Shown here in pieces: positions 18,328 through 27,046 of a stretch of DNA of 64,000 nt. The position numbers and the translations under genes were made by a program. Positions within the stretch are counted from its first letter, which is position 1, and every line of letters starts with the position of its first letter. The notes below the pieces were generated by a model, which made no database searches, had not been told where the DNA came from, and saw only the letters and a program-made list of their open reading frames with translations. Source of the stretch: Mesorhizobium sp. B2-8-5 (GTDB lineage Bacteria; Pseudomonadota; Alphaproteobacteria; Rhizobiales; Rhizobiaceae); contig NZ_CP083951.1 of assembly GCF_006440675.2 (NCBI RefSeq), positions 310,001 to 374,000 on the forward strand, written 5' to 3'.

Positions 18328-19035
18328 TCAGGCGCGGCCGTACAACGGAACCAGCGTGCCGCTCATGGCCTGGTTGGCGGGCGAGGCGAGATAGGCGATC
18401 GCTTCCGCCGCGGCTTCGAGACTGACCCATTTGGCGAAATCGGCATCGGGCATGTCGGCGCGATTGGCAGGCGTGTCGAGCGTCGAGGGCGCCACGGCGT
18501 TGACCAGGATGCCCTTGTGCTTCAGTTCCTCAGCCATGGCCACCGTCATCGCCGCGACCGCCGCCTTGCTCGCGGCATAGGCGACCATGCCGGAGCCGCG
18601 CCTCGGGTCGAGACCGGCGCGCGCGGTGACATTGACGATGCGGCCGGCCGTATTGGACTCCAGCATCGAGCGCACCGCGGCGCGGCTGCATAGGAAGGCC
18701 GTGCGGGCGTTGGTCTCCATCATCTCGGCGAAGGAGGCCGACTCGATCTTTTCCACCGGCGCCATGGTGAAGCCGCCGGCAAGGTGGATCGAGGCCCAGA
18801 GCGCGGGCACCTGGTGGTAGAAAGCCTCGACCTTGGCCGAATCCGACAGGTCGACATTATGCGCCAGATGCACGCTGGCATGGGCTGCGTAAGGAAAATG
18901 CGGCGGGGCTGCCGCGTGGGCATTGGGCACGTGGCAGATCGCGCCTTGCTCCAGCAATCTGCCGACAACCGCGCCGCCGAGCGCCCCAGTACCGCCCGTC
19001 ACCACGACATGCCTGCCATTAAGCGTTTCCGTCAT
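18328..19035 (-). CDS. Short-chain dehydrogenase/reductase
   Basis: A 235-residue classical SDR. The cofactor motif is 'TGGTGALGG' near residue 11, 'NVDLSDSAKVEAF' marks the adenine-side Asp, 'HLAGGF' replaces the usual NNAG, and the catalytic 'YAASK' is present. ATG 19035 is preceded by GAAGG; a longer frame to 19119 lacks resemblance. It lies 195 bases downstream of the ThDP decarboxylase on the same strand, so it may oxidise or reduce the aldehyde made by that enzyme; this role is inference. Confidence 0.87.
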   Translation of the reverse strand: MTETLNGRHVVVTGGTGALGGAVVGRLLEQGAICHVPNAHAAAPPHFPYAAHASVHLAHNVDLSDSAKVEAFYHQVPALWASIHLAGGFTMAPVEKIESASFAEMMETNARTAFLCSRAAVRSMLESNTAGRIVNVTARAGLDPRRGSGMVAYAASKAAVAAMTVAMAEELKHKGILVNAVAPSTLDTPANRADMPDADFAKWVSLEAAAEAIAYLASPANQAMSGTLVPLYGRA

Positions 19036-19230
19036 CCTTCGACCGCTCCTGTCATTTTTTTGATTATATCTTGGGTTATGCCGCCCCAGGCTCGAACGTC
19101 GCGCCTTTCGCGTCGTCACTCAATTGAAATATCGACATGGCAGGCGCAGCGTCTTTGCATGCGTCGGAACTTGGCAGGCGACATCAATCTGCCGGCGCCG
19201 GAATGGGCCTACTGGCAGACGCGCGAGTCT

Positions 19231-20811
19231 TCAGTCGACGGTGATTTCGATGACGCGCGGCTCGCCTGCCGCCCGGGCGCGCCTCAGCGCCTCGGCAAGA
19301 CCACCGGTCCCGGCCAGCCGCTCGGCCTCGATGCCGTAGGCCTCGGCGAGCTTGCAGAAATCCGGCGGAGCCGGTGAGACGCCGACCGGCTCGACGCCGA
19401 CATCGAGCATCGAGGTCTCGATCTCGCGATAGCCGCGGTTGTTCCATACGACGAAGATCACGGGCGCTTCGGCGTCGAGCGCGGCGCCGATCTCCGGTAA
19501 GGTGAACTGGAAGCCGCCGTCGCCGGTGAGGCACACCACCGGCGCCTCGGGCACCGCAAGTGCCGCGCCGATCGCCGCCGGCGGACCGTAGCCCAGCGCG
19601 CCGAAGCCCGTCGCTGCGTTGAACCAGCCGCCCGGACGGTCGTGGTCGTAATAGAGGTTTGCGGCATAGATCGGCTGGGTCGAATCGCCGACGATGATGG
19701 CGCCCGGCAGCGCGTCGCGGATCGTTTCCACGGCATGAACTTGCGCCAGATAGTCGGGCTTCAATTCGGCTAGCGCTGCCTTCCGCGCGGCAGCCGAACG
19801 AGCCTCGCCATCGCTTGCCGCAGCATGGCCGAGCCCGATCGCCGCAAGCAGAGCCTCGATCCCTTCGGCGCAATCCGCCTGGATGCCGACCGTCACCGGC
19901 CGGCGCGCGATTTGGTCGGCGCCGATATCGATACGGATCAGGTTCTTCGGCAGCACGAAGCCGCCGTCGCCATAGCCGTCATAGTCGGTCGGTCCGAACT
20001 CCGTGCCGGCGGCAATCACCAGATCGGCGTCCGCCATCAACGCGCGCACTGCCTTCAGACTTGGGCTGGCCGGCACGCAGAGCGGATGGCCATGCAGCAG
20101 GCCACGCGCATTGGCGGTCTCGACGACCGGCGCGCCAAGCGTCTCGGCCAGGCGCCGCAGCCCAGCGTCGGCCTTCCTTGCCCCGCCACCGGCGAGGATC
20201 AGCGGCCGGCGCGCCGCCTTGATGAGCTTTGCCGCTTCGGCAGTCGCCGCAGGGGCCGGGGCGGGCGGCGCGGCGTTGCTCAGCGCTGCCGCGATATCGT
20301 CGGCGGGCTTCACCATGACGTCGGTGGGGATCTCGATATGGACCGGACCCGGACGTGAGGAGGAGAAAACGGCGAAGGCGCGGGCGAGAGCGCCCGGCAG
20401 TTGCCCGGCCTCGATGACACGCTCGGAAAACAGCGCGACCTTTTCCATCATGCCGCGCTGATCCGGCAGCTCATGCAGGAAGCCCAACCCCTTGCCCAGC
20501 GTATCGGTTGCGTTGACGCCGGAGATCACCAGCATCGGCACCGAATCGGCGCGCGCCTGGCCCATGGCGGTGATGGTGTTGGTCAACCCCGGTCCGGTGA
20601 TGACGAAGGCGACGCCCGGCCGGCCGCCGGCGCGCGCATAACCATCGGCCATGAAGCCTGCCCCCTGCTCGTGGCGCGGCGTGACGTGGCGGATCCTCGA
20701 GCGCGCCAGGCCGCGATAGAGCTCGACCGTATGCACGCCTGGAATGCCGAAGACGGTGTCGACGCCATGCGCTTCGAGCAGGGTGATGAGCGCTTCGCCG
20801 ATGGTAGTCAT
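19231..20811 (-). CDS. ThDP-dependent 2-oxoacid decarboxylase, 5-guanidino-2-oxopentanoate decarboxylase (AruI)-like
   Basis: A 526-residue acetolactate-synthase-like enzyme. Catalytic Glu lies in 'TPRHEQGAGFMADGYARAGG', the middle domain has 'LILAGGGARKADAGLRRLAE', and the ThDP/Mg motif runs from 'GDGGF' to 'WNNRGY'. 'IPGVHTVELYRGL' near the N-terminus resembles proteins annotated as AruI, which decarboxylates 2-ketoarginine to 4-guanidinobutyraldehyde (Pseudomonas arginine transaminase pathway). Neighbours include a guanidine-modifying hydrolase and an amino acid importer, which support a guanidino substrate. ATG 20811 follows AAGGAAGGAAA. No matching transaminase is present in the window. 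Confidence 0.8.
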   Translation of the reverse strand: MTTIGEALITLLEAHGVDTVFGIPGVHTVELYRGLARSRIRHVTPRHEQGAGFMADGYARAGGRPGVAFVITGPGLTNTITAMGQARADSVPMLVISGVNATDTLGKGLGFLHELPDQRGMMEKVALFSERVIEAGQLPGALARAFAVFSSSRPGPVHIEIPTDVMVKPADDIAAALSNAAPPAPAPAATAEAAKLIKAARRPLILAGGGARKADAGLRRLAETLGAPVVETANARGLLHGHPLCVPASPSLKAVRALMADADLVIAAGTEFGPTDYDGYGDGGFVLPKNLIRIDIGADQIARRPVTVGIQADCAEGIEALLAAIGLGHAAASDGEARSAAARKAALAELKPDYLAQVHAVETIRDALPGAIIVGDSTQPIYAANLYYDHDRPGGWFNAATGFGALGYGPPAAIGAALAVPEAPVVCLTGDGGFQFTLPEIGAALDAEAPVIFVVWNNRGYREIETSMLDVGVEPVGVSPAPPDFCKLAEAYGIEAERLAGTGGLAEALRRARAAGEPRVIEITVD

Positions 20812-20835
20812 CGCATTTCCTTCCTTTTGTTTCTT

Positions 20836-20907
20836 ACGCAATTGCGGACGGAAAGTTACGGCGAAGTGCCGAACCCAACCGCTTCTCATTTTTCCTGGAA
20901 TTGCTCC
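20836..20907. repeat. Palindromic repeat overlapping the TetR gene 3' end
   Basis: A diverged copy of the element at 7367-7412: GCAATT...GGACGGAAA at one end and TTTTTCCTGGAATTGCTC at the other. It starts between the ThDP enzyme and TetR genes and continues into TetR codons, so the last residues 'EQFQEK' and the stop are repeat-encoded. Confidence 0.7.
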
Positions 20908-21530
20908 AGCGCCGCGAGGCCGAGTTCGGCCTCGACGGCCTTGATGCCGATCGCCGCCAGCTCGCCGGGCGAGAACATCTCGCCGGCCAGGCAGCCTTCG
21001 ATCCAGAGCCCGTCGATGATCGCGTTGATCGCGATGGCATGGTGGCGCAGCTTGCCTGCATCCGGCTTGCGCCGGTCGGCGGCGAGCACTTCGGCCACGA
21101 CCGCTTCCACCTCGTTGCGAAAGCCAAGGTAGCCTTCGCGGTGGGCACGGGCGAGCGTCGGATCCGCATTGGCGCGGCCGAGGAAGGTTGCCCAGAGCGA
21201 AAACACCCGCTGGTCGATGATCGGCGCATTGAGGTTGGCGGTGACGAAAGCCGCGAGGCGTTGGCGCGGCGAGGCGTCTTCCATGACCAATGCCGCTTTC
21301 GCCTGTTCGGTCATGCGGCCGACCAGCGCCGTATAGGCTTCCTGCAGCAATTCTTCCTTGCCGGGGAAATAGTGCCGGATCAGTCCGGCGGTGACGCCGG
21401 CGCGCAAGGCGATGGTACGCAAGGTGGCGCCCTGAAGGCCATGTTCCGCCACGCTGTCGAGCGTCGCATCGATCAGATCCTGCCGCCGCCGCTCCTCGCC
21501 CTCGCGGCGGAACTTGCGGCGCGCATTCAT
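20886..21530 (-). CDS. TetR/AcrR family regulator (BetI-like)
   Basis: A 214-residue regulator. The N-terminal helix-turn-helix is 'GATLRTIALRAGVTAGLIRH', followed by 'YFPGKEELLQEAY', the pattern of the BetI branch. The C-terminal helical domain would bind a small ligand. ATG 21530 overlaps the stop of the hydrolase gene (ATGA), so the two are translated together. The final six residues derive from a dispersed repeat. It probably controls the divergent promoter at 22400-22609. The ligand is unknown; an arginine-like or guanidino compound fits the context. Confidence 0.88.
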   Translation of the reverse strand: MNARRKFRREGEERRRQDLIDATLDSVAEHGLQGATLRTIALRAGVTAGLIRHYFPGKEELLQEAYTALVGRMTEQAKAALVMEDASPRQRLAAFVTANLNAPIIDQRVFSLWATFLGRANADPTLARAHREGYLGFRNEVEAVVAEVLAADRRKPDAGKLRHHAIAINAIIDGLWIEGCLAGEMFSPGELAAIGIKAVEAELGLAALEQFQEK

Positions 21531-22399
21531 TGGCGCAGGATCGGCCGCGTCAAGCATGTCGGCCCGCCTTCGCAGGCGATGCAGAGCGCGTCCGCCTCGA
21601 ATATCTCAACCGTGCAGCCGGCGGCTTCCATCGCGGCCTTGGTCTTGGGAAAACCTGCAACGGCGATGACCTTGTGCGGGCTGGTCGGCAGCACGTTCAG
21701 GCTGAGGCCGTTGGAAGCGGCGAACTCTTCGGCGTCGCCTTCGACCAGCCGGATGCCGCGCGCCTTCAGCATCTGATAGAATGGGGCTGGCAGAAGCGGT
21801 GAATAGACCAGGGCAAGGTCGTCGGCCAGCGGGCTGATCACCGACATCAGATGCAGGCACGCCTCTTCGCCCTGCCACAGCGGCAGATCGAAGCCGTAGA
21901 CGGAAACGCCCAGCGGCGTCAGCAGGTTGGAAACCTGCTGGATGCCTTCCTGGTTGGAGCGCACACCGCGCCCGATCGCCAGCGTGCGGGCATCCACCCA
22001 TACGCAGTCACCGCCTTCGACCTGACCAGGCGCCTCGACCCGGCCGAGGACCGGAATGCCCAGTCGCTTGTAGGTTTCCTCATGCAACGAGGGCTCGCGG
22101 GCGCGCAATGGCTTGCCCATGGACAGGATCAGCGCGCCGCGGTCGGTCATCAGCGACGGGTCATGCGTGAACACCGAATCCGAAAGGCCATCGGCCGTGT
22201 CCTCGATCCATTCGATTTCGGCGCCGGAAGCCGCCACCAGTTCGGCAAGGAGCGCATGCTGCGCAGCGGCCTTCGCCGGGTTGAATCCCGGGCCATAGTG
22301 CCAGGCAGCGCTGTCGGCGTCGCGCATGGCGTTGGCCGCCGACCGCATCAGCACGCGCCGCAGCGGCGCTGCCATGGACTGTGATCCGAAAGCGCTCAT
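21527..22399 (-). CDS. Guanidine-modifying superfamily hydrolase (dimethylargininase/arginine deiminase-related)
   Basis: A 290-residue member of the pentein fold group that hydrolyses guanidines or amidines through a Cys. Visible signatures are 'FTHDPSLMTDRGALIL', 'VEGGDCVWVD', 'EACLHLMSVISPL' with the probable catalytic His, and the C-terminal 'CEGGPTCLTRPI', whose last Cys (near residue 283) should be the nucleophile. Family members turn arginine or methylarginine into citrulline. ATG 22399 follows AAGGA. It is first in the leftward unit and diverges from an amino acid importer. Exact substrate unknown. Confidence 0.8.
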   Translation of the reverse strand: MSAFGSQSMAAPLRRVLMRSAANAMRDADSAAWHYGPGFNPAKAAAQHALLAELVAASGAEIEWIEDTADGLSDSVFTHDPSLMTDRGALILSMGKPLRAREPSLHEETYKRLGIPVLGRVEAPGQVEGGDCVWVDARTLAIGRGVRSNQEGIQQVSNLLTPLGVSVYGFDLPLWQGEEACLHLMSVISPLADDLALVYSPLLPAPFYQMLKARGIRLVEGDAEEFAASNGLSLNVLPTSPHKVIAVAGFPKTKAAMEAAGCTVEIFEADALCIACEGGPTCLTRPILRQ

Positions 22400-22609
22400 C
22401 GATGTCCTTTTAAGATGAAAAAAATCGTGAAAATTTCATGAAAGGCTATTTATACACTTGCGCAACAAGGCCGCAAGTGCCGTAATGAGCGGGATTGACG
22501 GGCTCGCGCTGTCGGGTCCATGCTGAAGTCTGGAGCGGGCAATACAGCGTATGTTGATTAGCCGGATGGACGTTCGACGACCTGCCTTCGACCATAGAAA
22601 GGTCGCCCG
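22400..22609. promoter_or_regulatory. Divergent promoter region with overlapping palindromes
   Basis: Between the hydrolase and importer genes lie TGAAAATTTCA (22428-22438) and TTTCATGAAA (22434-22443, perfect), overlapping in an AT-rich tract next to the hydrolase start. This is a good place for the TetR protein to act on both transcripts. The rest of the gap shows no further structure I can support. Confidence 0.45.
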
Positions 22610-23425
22610 GTGAGCGTGGCGGACGCTGCCGCAGTCCAGTCAGGCAAGGCGCAGAATGGCGCCGCCGAAGCCATCCATGTCGAAAACCTGCATAAGAAAT
22701 TCGGCCAGCTGCACGTGCTGAAGGGCGTTTCGCTGTCGGCGCGCGACGGTGAAGTGGTTGCCATCATCGGCGGCTCCGGCTCCGGCAAGTCGACCCTGCT
22801 GCGCTGCATCAACTGCCTGGAGAACCCGACCAGCGGCATCATCCGGGTCAATGGCGAGGAGATCAGGCTCAAGGCCGACAGTCACGGCCATACCGTTCCG
22901 GCCGACCGCAGGCAGATCGAGCGTATCCGCTCGAGGCTCGGCATGGTCTTCCAGAATTTCAACCTGTGGAGCCATATGACGCTGATCGAGAACGTCATCG
23001 AGGTTCCGGTGCATGTGCTAGGCGTCAAGCGCGACGAAGCGATCGCCCAGGCCGAGAAGCTGCTTGCCCGAGTCGGGCTGGCGGAAAAGCGCGACGTCTA
23101 TCCGGCCTTCCTGTCCGGCGGCCAGCAGCAGCGGGCCGCGATCGCCCGCGCGCTGGCGATCAATCCGCGCGTCATGCTGTTCGACGAACCGACGTCCGCG
23201 CTCGATCCCGAACTGGTCGGCGAGGTGCTGAAAGTCATCGGCGACCTGGCGCGCGAGGGGCGCACCATGGTGCTGGTGACACATGAAATGAAGTTCGCCC
23301 GCGAGGTCGCGACGCATGTCGTCTATCTCTACAACGGGCTGGTCGAGGAAGAGGGTCCGCCGGAACAATTGTTCGGCGCGCCCAAATCCGAAAGGCTCAA
23401 GCAATTCCTCCGCAATGTCGGCTAG
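22610..23425 (+). CDS. Polar amino acid ABC transporter ATP-binding protein
   Basis: A 271-residue ATPase of the HisP/GlnQ type. Walker A 'GGSGSGKST', Q-loop 'MVFQNFNLWSHMTLIENV', signature 'LSGGQQQR', Walker B 'VMLFDEPTSALDPE' and H-loop 'VTHEMKFARE' are all intact. 'NFNLWSHMT' is typical of the basic-amino-acid (His/Arg/octopine/nopaline) branch. The start is GTG 22610 with AAAGG upstream. It leads a five-gene operon: ATPase, binding protein, two permeases, Ldh2 dehydrogenase. Confidence 0.92.
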   Translation: MSVADAAAVQSGKAQNGAAEAIHVENLHKKFGQLHVLKGVSLSARDGEVVAIIGGSGSGKSTLLRCINCLENPTSGIIRVNGEEIRLKADSHGHTVPADRRQIERIRSRLGMVFQNFNLWSHMTLIENVIEVPVHVLGVKRDEAIAQAEKLLARVGLAEKRDVYPAFLSGGQQQRAAIARALAINPRVMLFDEPTSALDPELVGEVLKVIGDLAREGRTMVLVTHEMKFAREVATHVVYLYNGLVEEEGPPEQLFGAPKSERLKQFLRNVG

Positions 23426-23482
23426 GTGCCGGCATCAAGCGGAGCGAAAAACCGGGAACAACAACAAACTGGGAGTCCTGAA

Positions 23483-24280
23483 ATGAAGACTGTTGTCAAG
23501 ACATTCGCCGCCGCGCTGCTTCTCGGCGTCGCGGCGATGGGTGGCGTGGCCAAGGCCGAGCAGGTCAAGATCGGCGTCGCCGCCGAACCCTACCCGCCCT
23601 TCACCTCGCCCGACGCCTCGGGCAAATGGGTGGGCTGGGAGATCGACTTCGTCGACGCCGTCTGCGCCGAAGAGAAACTCGACTGCGTCATCACGCCGGT
23701 TGCCTGGGATGGCATCATCCCGGCGCTGACCACCAAGAAGATCGACGCCATCGTCTCTTCCATGTCGATCACCGACGAGCGCAAGAAGACGATCGACTTC
23801 TCGGACAAGTACTACAACACCCCGACCGCGATCATCGGACCGAAGGACCAGAAGTTCGGCTCCACGCCGGACGATCTCAAGGGCAAGGTGATCGGCGTCC
23901 AGGTCTCGACCGTGCATGCCGTGTACGCCAAGAAGCATTTCACGGGCGCACAGGAGATCAAGGAATACCAGACCCAGGACGAAGCCAACCAGGATCTGGC
24001 CGCCGGCCGTATCGACGCGGTGCAGGCCGACTCGATCGCGCTCGGCGAGTTCCTGAAGTCGGACCAGGGCAAGGCCTGCTGCGACCTGAAGGGCATGGTG
24101 GCCCCGGACGATGAGGTGCTTGGACCGGGCGTCGGCGCCGGTATCCGCAAGGAAGACACCGCGCTCAAGGAAAAATTCAACGCCGGCATCAAGGCGATCC
24201 GCGCCAACGGCAAATATGACGAGATCTCGAAGAAGTATTTCGATTTCGACATCTATGGCGGCGCTACGCAGTCGAACTGA
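23483..24280 (+). CDS. Amino acid ABC transporter substrate-binding protein
   Basis: A 265-residue periplasmic protein of the SBP_bac_3 family. The signal peptide ends near 'GVAKA' (residue 23). 'IGVAAEPYPPFTSPDASGKW', 'VGWEIDFVDAVC' and 'MSITDERKKTIDFSDKYYNT' follow the lysine/arginine/ornithine-binding protein plan, including the aromatic Y/F pair that clamps the ligand and a ligand-binding Arg in 'ITDERKKTI'. GGGAG precedes ATG 23483. Context suggests arginine or a guanidino compound. Confidence 0.92.
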   Translation: MKTVVKTFAAALLLGVAAMGGVAKAEQVKIGVAAEPYPPFTSPDASGKWVGWEIDFVDAVCAEEKLDCVITPVAWDGIIPALTTKKIDAIVSSMSITDERKKTIDFSDKYYNTPTAIIGPKDQKFGSTPDDLKGKVIGVQVSTVHAVYAKKHFTGAQEIKEYQTQDEANQDLAAGRIDAVQADSIALGEFLKSDQGKACCDLKGMVAPDDEVLGPGVGAGIRKEDTALKEKFNAGIKAIRANGKYDEISKKYFDFDIYGGATQSN

Positions 24281-24317
24281 GTCCTCTTGCAATGAGTGAG
24301 GGCATGGCGTCCGCGCC

Positions 24318-25139
24318 ATGCCCGACCTTGCCACGCATGCGCGCCGCCGACCTTGCCCTCGGTGGCTTGCCAGCAATCCGGGGGCGAAGCTGATCGACGT
24401 CTTTCTTCCGGCCTCCGCGGCCGGCTTCATGGAACTCCTGTCGCCCGTGGCGCCCGGCTGGGGCGGCACGCTGCTGGTCGGCCTGCTGCATTCGGTCGAG
24501 ATCGCCATCGGCGCCACCTGCCTCGGCCTCATGATCGGCACCGCCGGCGCCTTCGGCAAGCTCTATGGCGGCCCGGTGACGCGCGATCTGCTCGCGGTCT
24601 ACACGACCGTCGTGCGCGCCGTGCCGGAACTGGTGTTGATCCTGCTGCTCTATTACGCCGGCACCGACCTCATCAACCAGGTGCTGACGGCGATGGGCTA
24701 CAGCCGTGTCGACATCAGCGGGCTCGCGGCCGGCATTTTCGTGCTGGGGTTCGTCCAGGGCGCCTATTCGACCGAAGTCATCCGCGGCGCCATCCTCGCC
24801 ATCCCGCAAGGCCAGATCGAGGCCGCCCGCGCCTACGGCATGTCGCCGGGCCTGATGCTGCGACGCATCACGCTGCCGGCGATGCTGCCCTTCGCCATCC
24901 CCGGCTTGGCGAATCTGTGGCTCATCGCCACCAAGGACACCGCGCTGCTTGCCGTCGTCGGTTTCTTCGAACTCACCCTTGCAACGCGCCAGGCGGCCGG
25001 CGTGACCAAGGCCTACCTTCTTTTCTACCTTGCGGCCGGCGCGCTCTATCTCGCGCTCTCGCTGTTTTCCAACCTGATCATCGGCCGCGTCGAGGCCTGG
25101 TCGCGGCGCGGCATGCCCTCCGTCAGGGAGGCGCGCTGA
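24318..25139 (+). CDS. Amino acid ABC transporter permease (HisQ-like)
   Basis: A 273-residue permease with about five helices and the coupling motif 'EAARAYGMSPGLMLRRITLP'. 'VVRAVPELVLILLLYYAG' is typical of HisMQ proteins. The first 37 residues are not membrane-like; ATG 24429 ('MELLSPVAPGW') would give a more usual N-terminus and is a real alternative. The stop overlaps the next start (TGATG), so the two permeases are coupled and probably form a heterodimer. Confidence 0.88.
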   Translation: MPDLATHARRRPCPRWLASNPGAKLIDVFLPASAAGFMELLSPVAPGWGGTLLVGLLHSVEIAIGATCLGLMIGTAGAFGKLYGGPVTRDLLAVYTTVVRAVPELVLILLLYYAGTDLINQVLTAMGYSRVDISGLAAGIFVLGFVQGAYSTEVIRGAILAIPQGQIEAARAYGMSPGLMLRRITLPAMLPFAIPGLANLWLIATKDTALLAVVGFFELTLATRQAAGVTKAYLLFYLAAGALYLALSLFSNLIIGRVEAWSRRGMPSVREAR

Positions 25140-25948
25140 TGTCGGCCGAAGCCTCCGCGATCAACATGGCGGCGCGCGCCTCGATCTGGCTCAAACCGCA
25201 CCGCATCATGCTGATCCTGATCGCGCTGGCGCTGGTGCTCTGCGCCGCCTTCTTCATGCGCTGGGACTGGCTGCCGCAATATTGGGAAATGGGCCTGATG
25301 GGCATATGGCGGGCGCTTTGGATCCTCGCCGTCACCTGCGCGCTGGGCTTTGCGCTGGCCGTGCCGCTCGGGCTCGCCCAGGCAGGCGGACCGATCTGGT
25401 TCTCGGCACCGGCGAAGGTCTTCTGCACCATCATCCGGGGAACGCCGCTGCTCCTGCAGCTCTGGCTGCTCTATTACGGCCTCGGCTCGATCTTTCCGCA
25501 ATATCCGTGGATCCGCGAATCTTGGCTTTGGCCGTATCTCCGGCAGGCCTGGCCGTATGGCGTGGTGGCGCTGACCTTGTCTTTCGCCGGCTATGAGGGC
25601 GAAGTGATGCGCGGCGCCTTCGCGGGCGTGCCGCGCGGACAGTTGGAGGCCGCCCGCGCGTTCGGCATGAGCCGCTGGAAAATCTTCCGGCGCATCTGGT
25701 TGCCGCAGGCCTTCTACCGGGCGCTGCCAACGCTGACCGGCGAGACCGTGCTGCAGCTGAAGTCGACCCCGCTGGTGGCGACGATCAGCGTCATCGATAT
25801 CTTCGCCGTCTCCTCCAAGGTGCGCCAGGACACCTACCTGACCTATGAGCCTTTGCTGCTCTTGGCGCTGATCTATATGACGATCACCGGCATCCTGGTC
25901 TTCGTCTTCAGTCGGATCGAGGCTCGGATTCCGGTCAAGATCGGGTAA
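25139..25948 (+). CDS. Amino acid ABC transporter permease (HisM-like)
   Basis: A 269-residue permease. 'TIIRGTPLLLQLWLLYYGLG' and 'EAARAFGMSRWKIFRRIWLP' are the conserved helix and coupling segments. 'QLKSTPLVATISVIDIFAVS' matches the HisM end. ATG 25139 shares one base with the stop of its partner. The longer open frame starting near 24296 is an artefact of the overlapping partner gene. Confidence 0.9.
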   Translation: MSAEASAINMAARASIWLKPHRIMLILIALALVLCAAFFMRWDWLPQYWEMGLMGIWRALWILAVTCALGFALAVPLGLAQAGGPIWFSAPAKVFCTIIRGTPLLLQLWLLYYGLGSIFPQYPWIRESWLWPYLRQAWPYGVVALTLSFAGYEGEVMRGAFAGVPRGQLEAARAFGMSRWKIFRRIWLPQAFYRALPTLTGETVLQLKSTPLVATISVIDIFAVSSKVRQDTYLTYEPLLLLALIYMTITGILVFVFSRIEARIPVKIG

Positions 25949-26030
25949 GTGAGTCGTGAATAGTGAGTTGTGAGCAGTGGGCTGCTTGCTGGTTTTCCCC
26001 TACTGACTACTCCCTACTTTTCTACTCACT
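25949..26030. repeat. GTGAGT-rich imperfect inverted repeat
   Basis: A run of related short units (GTGAGTCGTGAATAGTGAG then TTGTGAGCAGTG) is followed by their rough complement (CTACTGACTACTCCCTAC then CTACTCACTCA). The whole can fold as one imperfect hairpin between the permease and dehydrogenase genes. It may reduce read-through into the last gene. Confidence 0.5.
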
Positions 26031-26044
26031 CAGGAGCAGCCCTG

Positions 26045-27046
26045 ATGCAACTCACTCTCGACCAGGCAACAGGCCTATGCCGGATGGCGGCGCTCGGCGC
26101 CGGCGCCAACGAAGAAGCGGCGCAGTCATTGACCGCCTCGATCATCGCCGCGGAGGCCGAAGGCCTGTCGGCGGTGGGGCTGTCGCATTTCATCGATTAT
26201 CTGGAAGCGCTCGAAGCCGGCCGCATCGACGGCAACGCCGATCCGGCGATCACCCGACCAGCGCTCGCCGTCTATCTTTCGGATGCGCGCGGCGGACTTG
26301 CCCATACCGGCTTCGACCGCACGATCGATGATCTGGTCAAGGCAGCAAAACTGTTCGGCGTCTCGATCTTCTCGCAGAAGAATTCCTATACATGCGGCGC
26401 GCTCGGCTATTTCACCGGGCGGCTCGCCGAGCAGGGGCTGGTTTCCTTCGCCGCCACCAACGGGCCGGCGGTGCTTGCCGGTTCAGGTTCGGTCAAGCCG
26501 GTCTATTGCACCAATCCGATGTCCTTTGCATCGCCCGCCGCCGACGGGCCGCCGCTGGTTATCGACCAGTCGTCGAGCGCCACCGCTTTCGTCAACATCC
26601 GCAAGGCGGCCGAGGACGGCAAGAACATCCCCGAAGGCTGGGCGCTGGATGCCAGCGGCAACCCGACCACCGATCCGGCGGCGGCGATGAAGGGCGCCAT
26701 GCTTGCCTTCGGCGGCCAGCGCGGCGCCAACATCGCCTTGATGGTCGAGGTGCTGGCGGCCGGCATTTCGGGCGCCAACTGGTCGCTCGACGCGCCCTGG
26801 TTCACCGGCGGGCCGGACAGCCCCGGCACCGGCCTGTTCGTTCTCGCCATCGAACCCAAGCTGCTCGACCCGGAATTCGAGCAGCGCATGAAGGACCAGC
26901 TCGACCGGCTGCGGCGGCGCTATGGCGTGCATATCCCCGGCCGCTCCCGCGCCGAAGCCGCGGAGAAGGCAAAGGCGCGCGGCATCACCACGTCCAGGGC
27001 GGTCGTGCAGCGCATTTCCGAATTCGCCGAGCGTTACTCGGCCTGA
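26045..27046 (+). CDS. Ldh2/malate dehydrogenase family NAD(P)H-dependent oxidoreductase
   Basis: A 333-residue enzyme of the family that holds ureidoglycolate dehydrogenase, sulfolactate dehydrogenase and Delta1-piperideine-2-carboxylate reductase. Recognised segments are 'AEGLSAVGLSHFIDYLE' with the conserved His, 'KNSYTCGALGYFTGRLAEQG', 'GSVKPVYCTNPMSFASPA' and 'VEVLAAGISGANW'. ATG 26045 follows AGGAG by 8 bases. Last gene of the importer operon. Reduction of a cyclic imine from D-arginine/lysine-type catabolism, or of a 2-oxo acid, would fit; not decidable from sequence. Confidence 0.85.
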   Translation: MQLTLDQATGLCRMAALGAGANEEAAQSLTASIIAAEAEGLSAVGLSHFIDYLEALEAGRIDGNADPAITRPALAVYLSDARGGLAHTGFDRTIDDLVKAAKLFGVSIFSQKNSYTCGALGYFTGRLAEQGLVSFAATNGPAVLAGSGSVKPVYCTNPMSFASPAADGPPLVIDQSSSATAFVNIRKAAEDGKNIPEGWALDASGNPTTDPAAAMKGAMLAFGGQRGANIALMVEVLAAGISGANWSLDAPWFTGGPDSPGTGLFVLAIEPKLLDPEFEQRMKDQLDRLRRRYGVHIPGRSRAEAAEKAKARGITTSRAVVQRISEFAERYSA

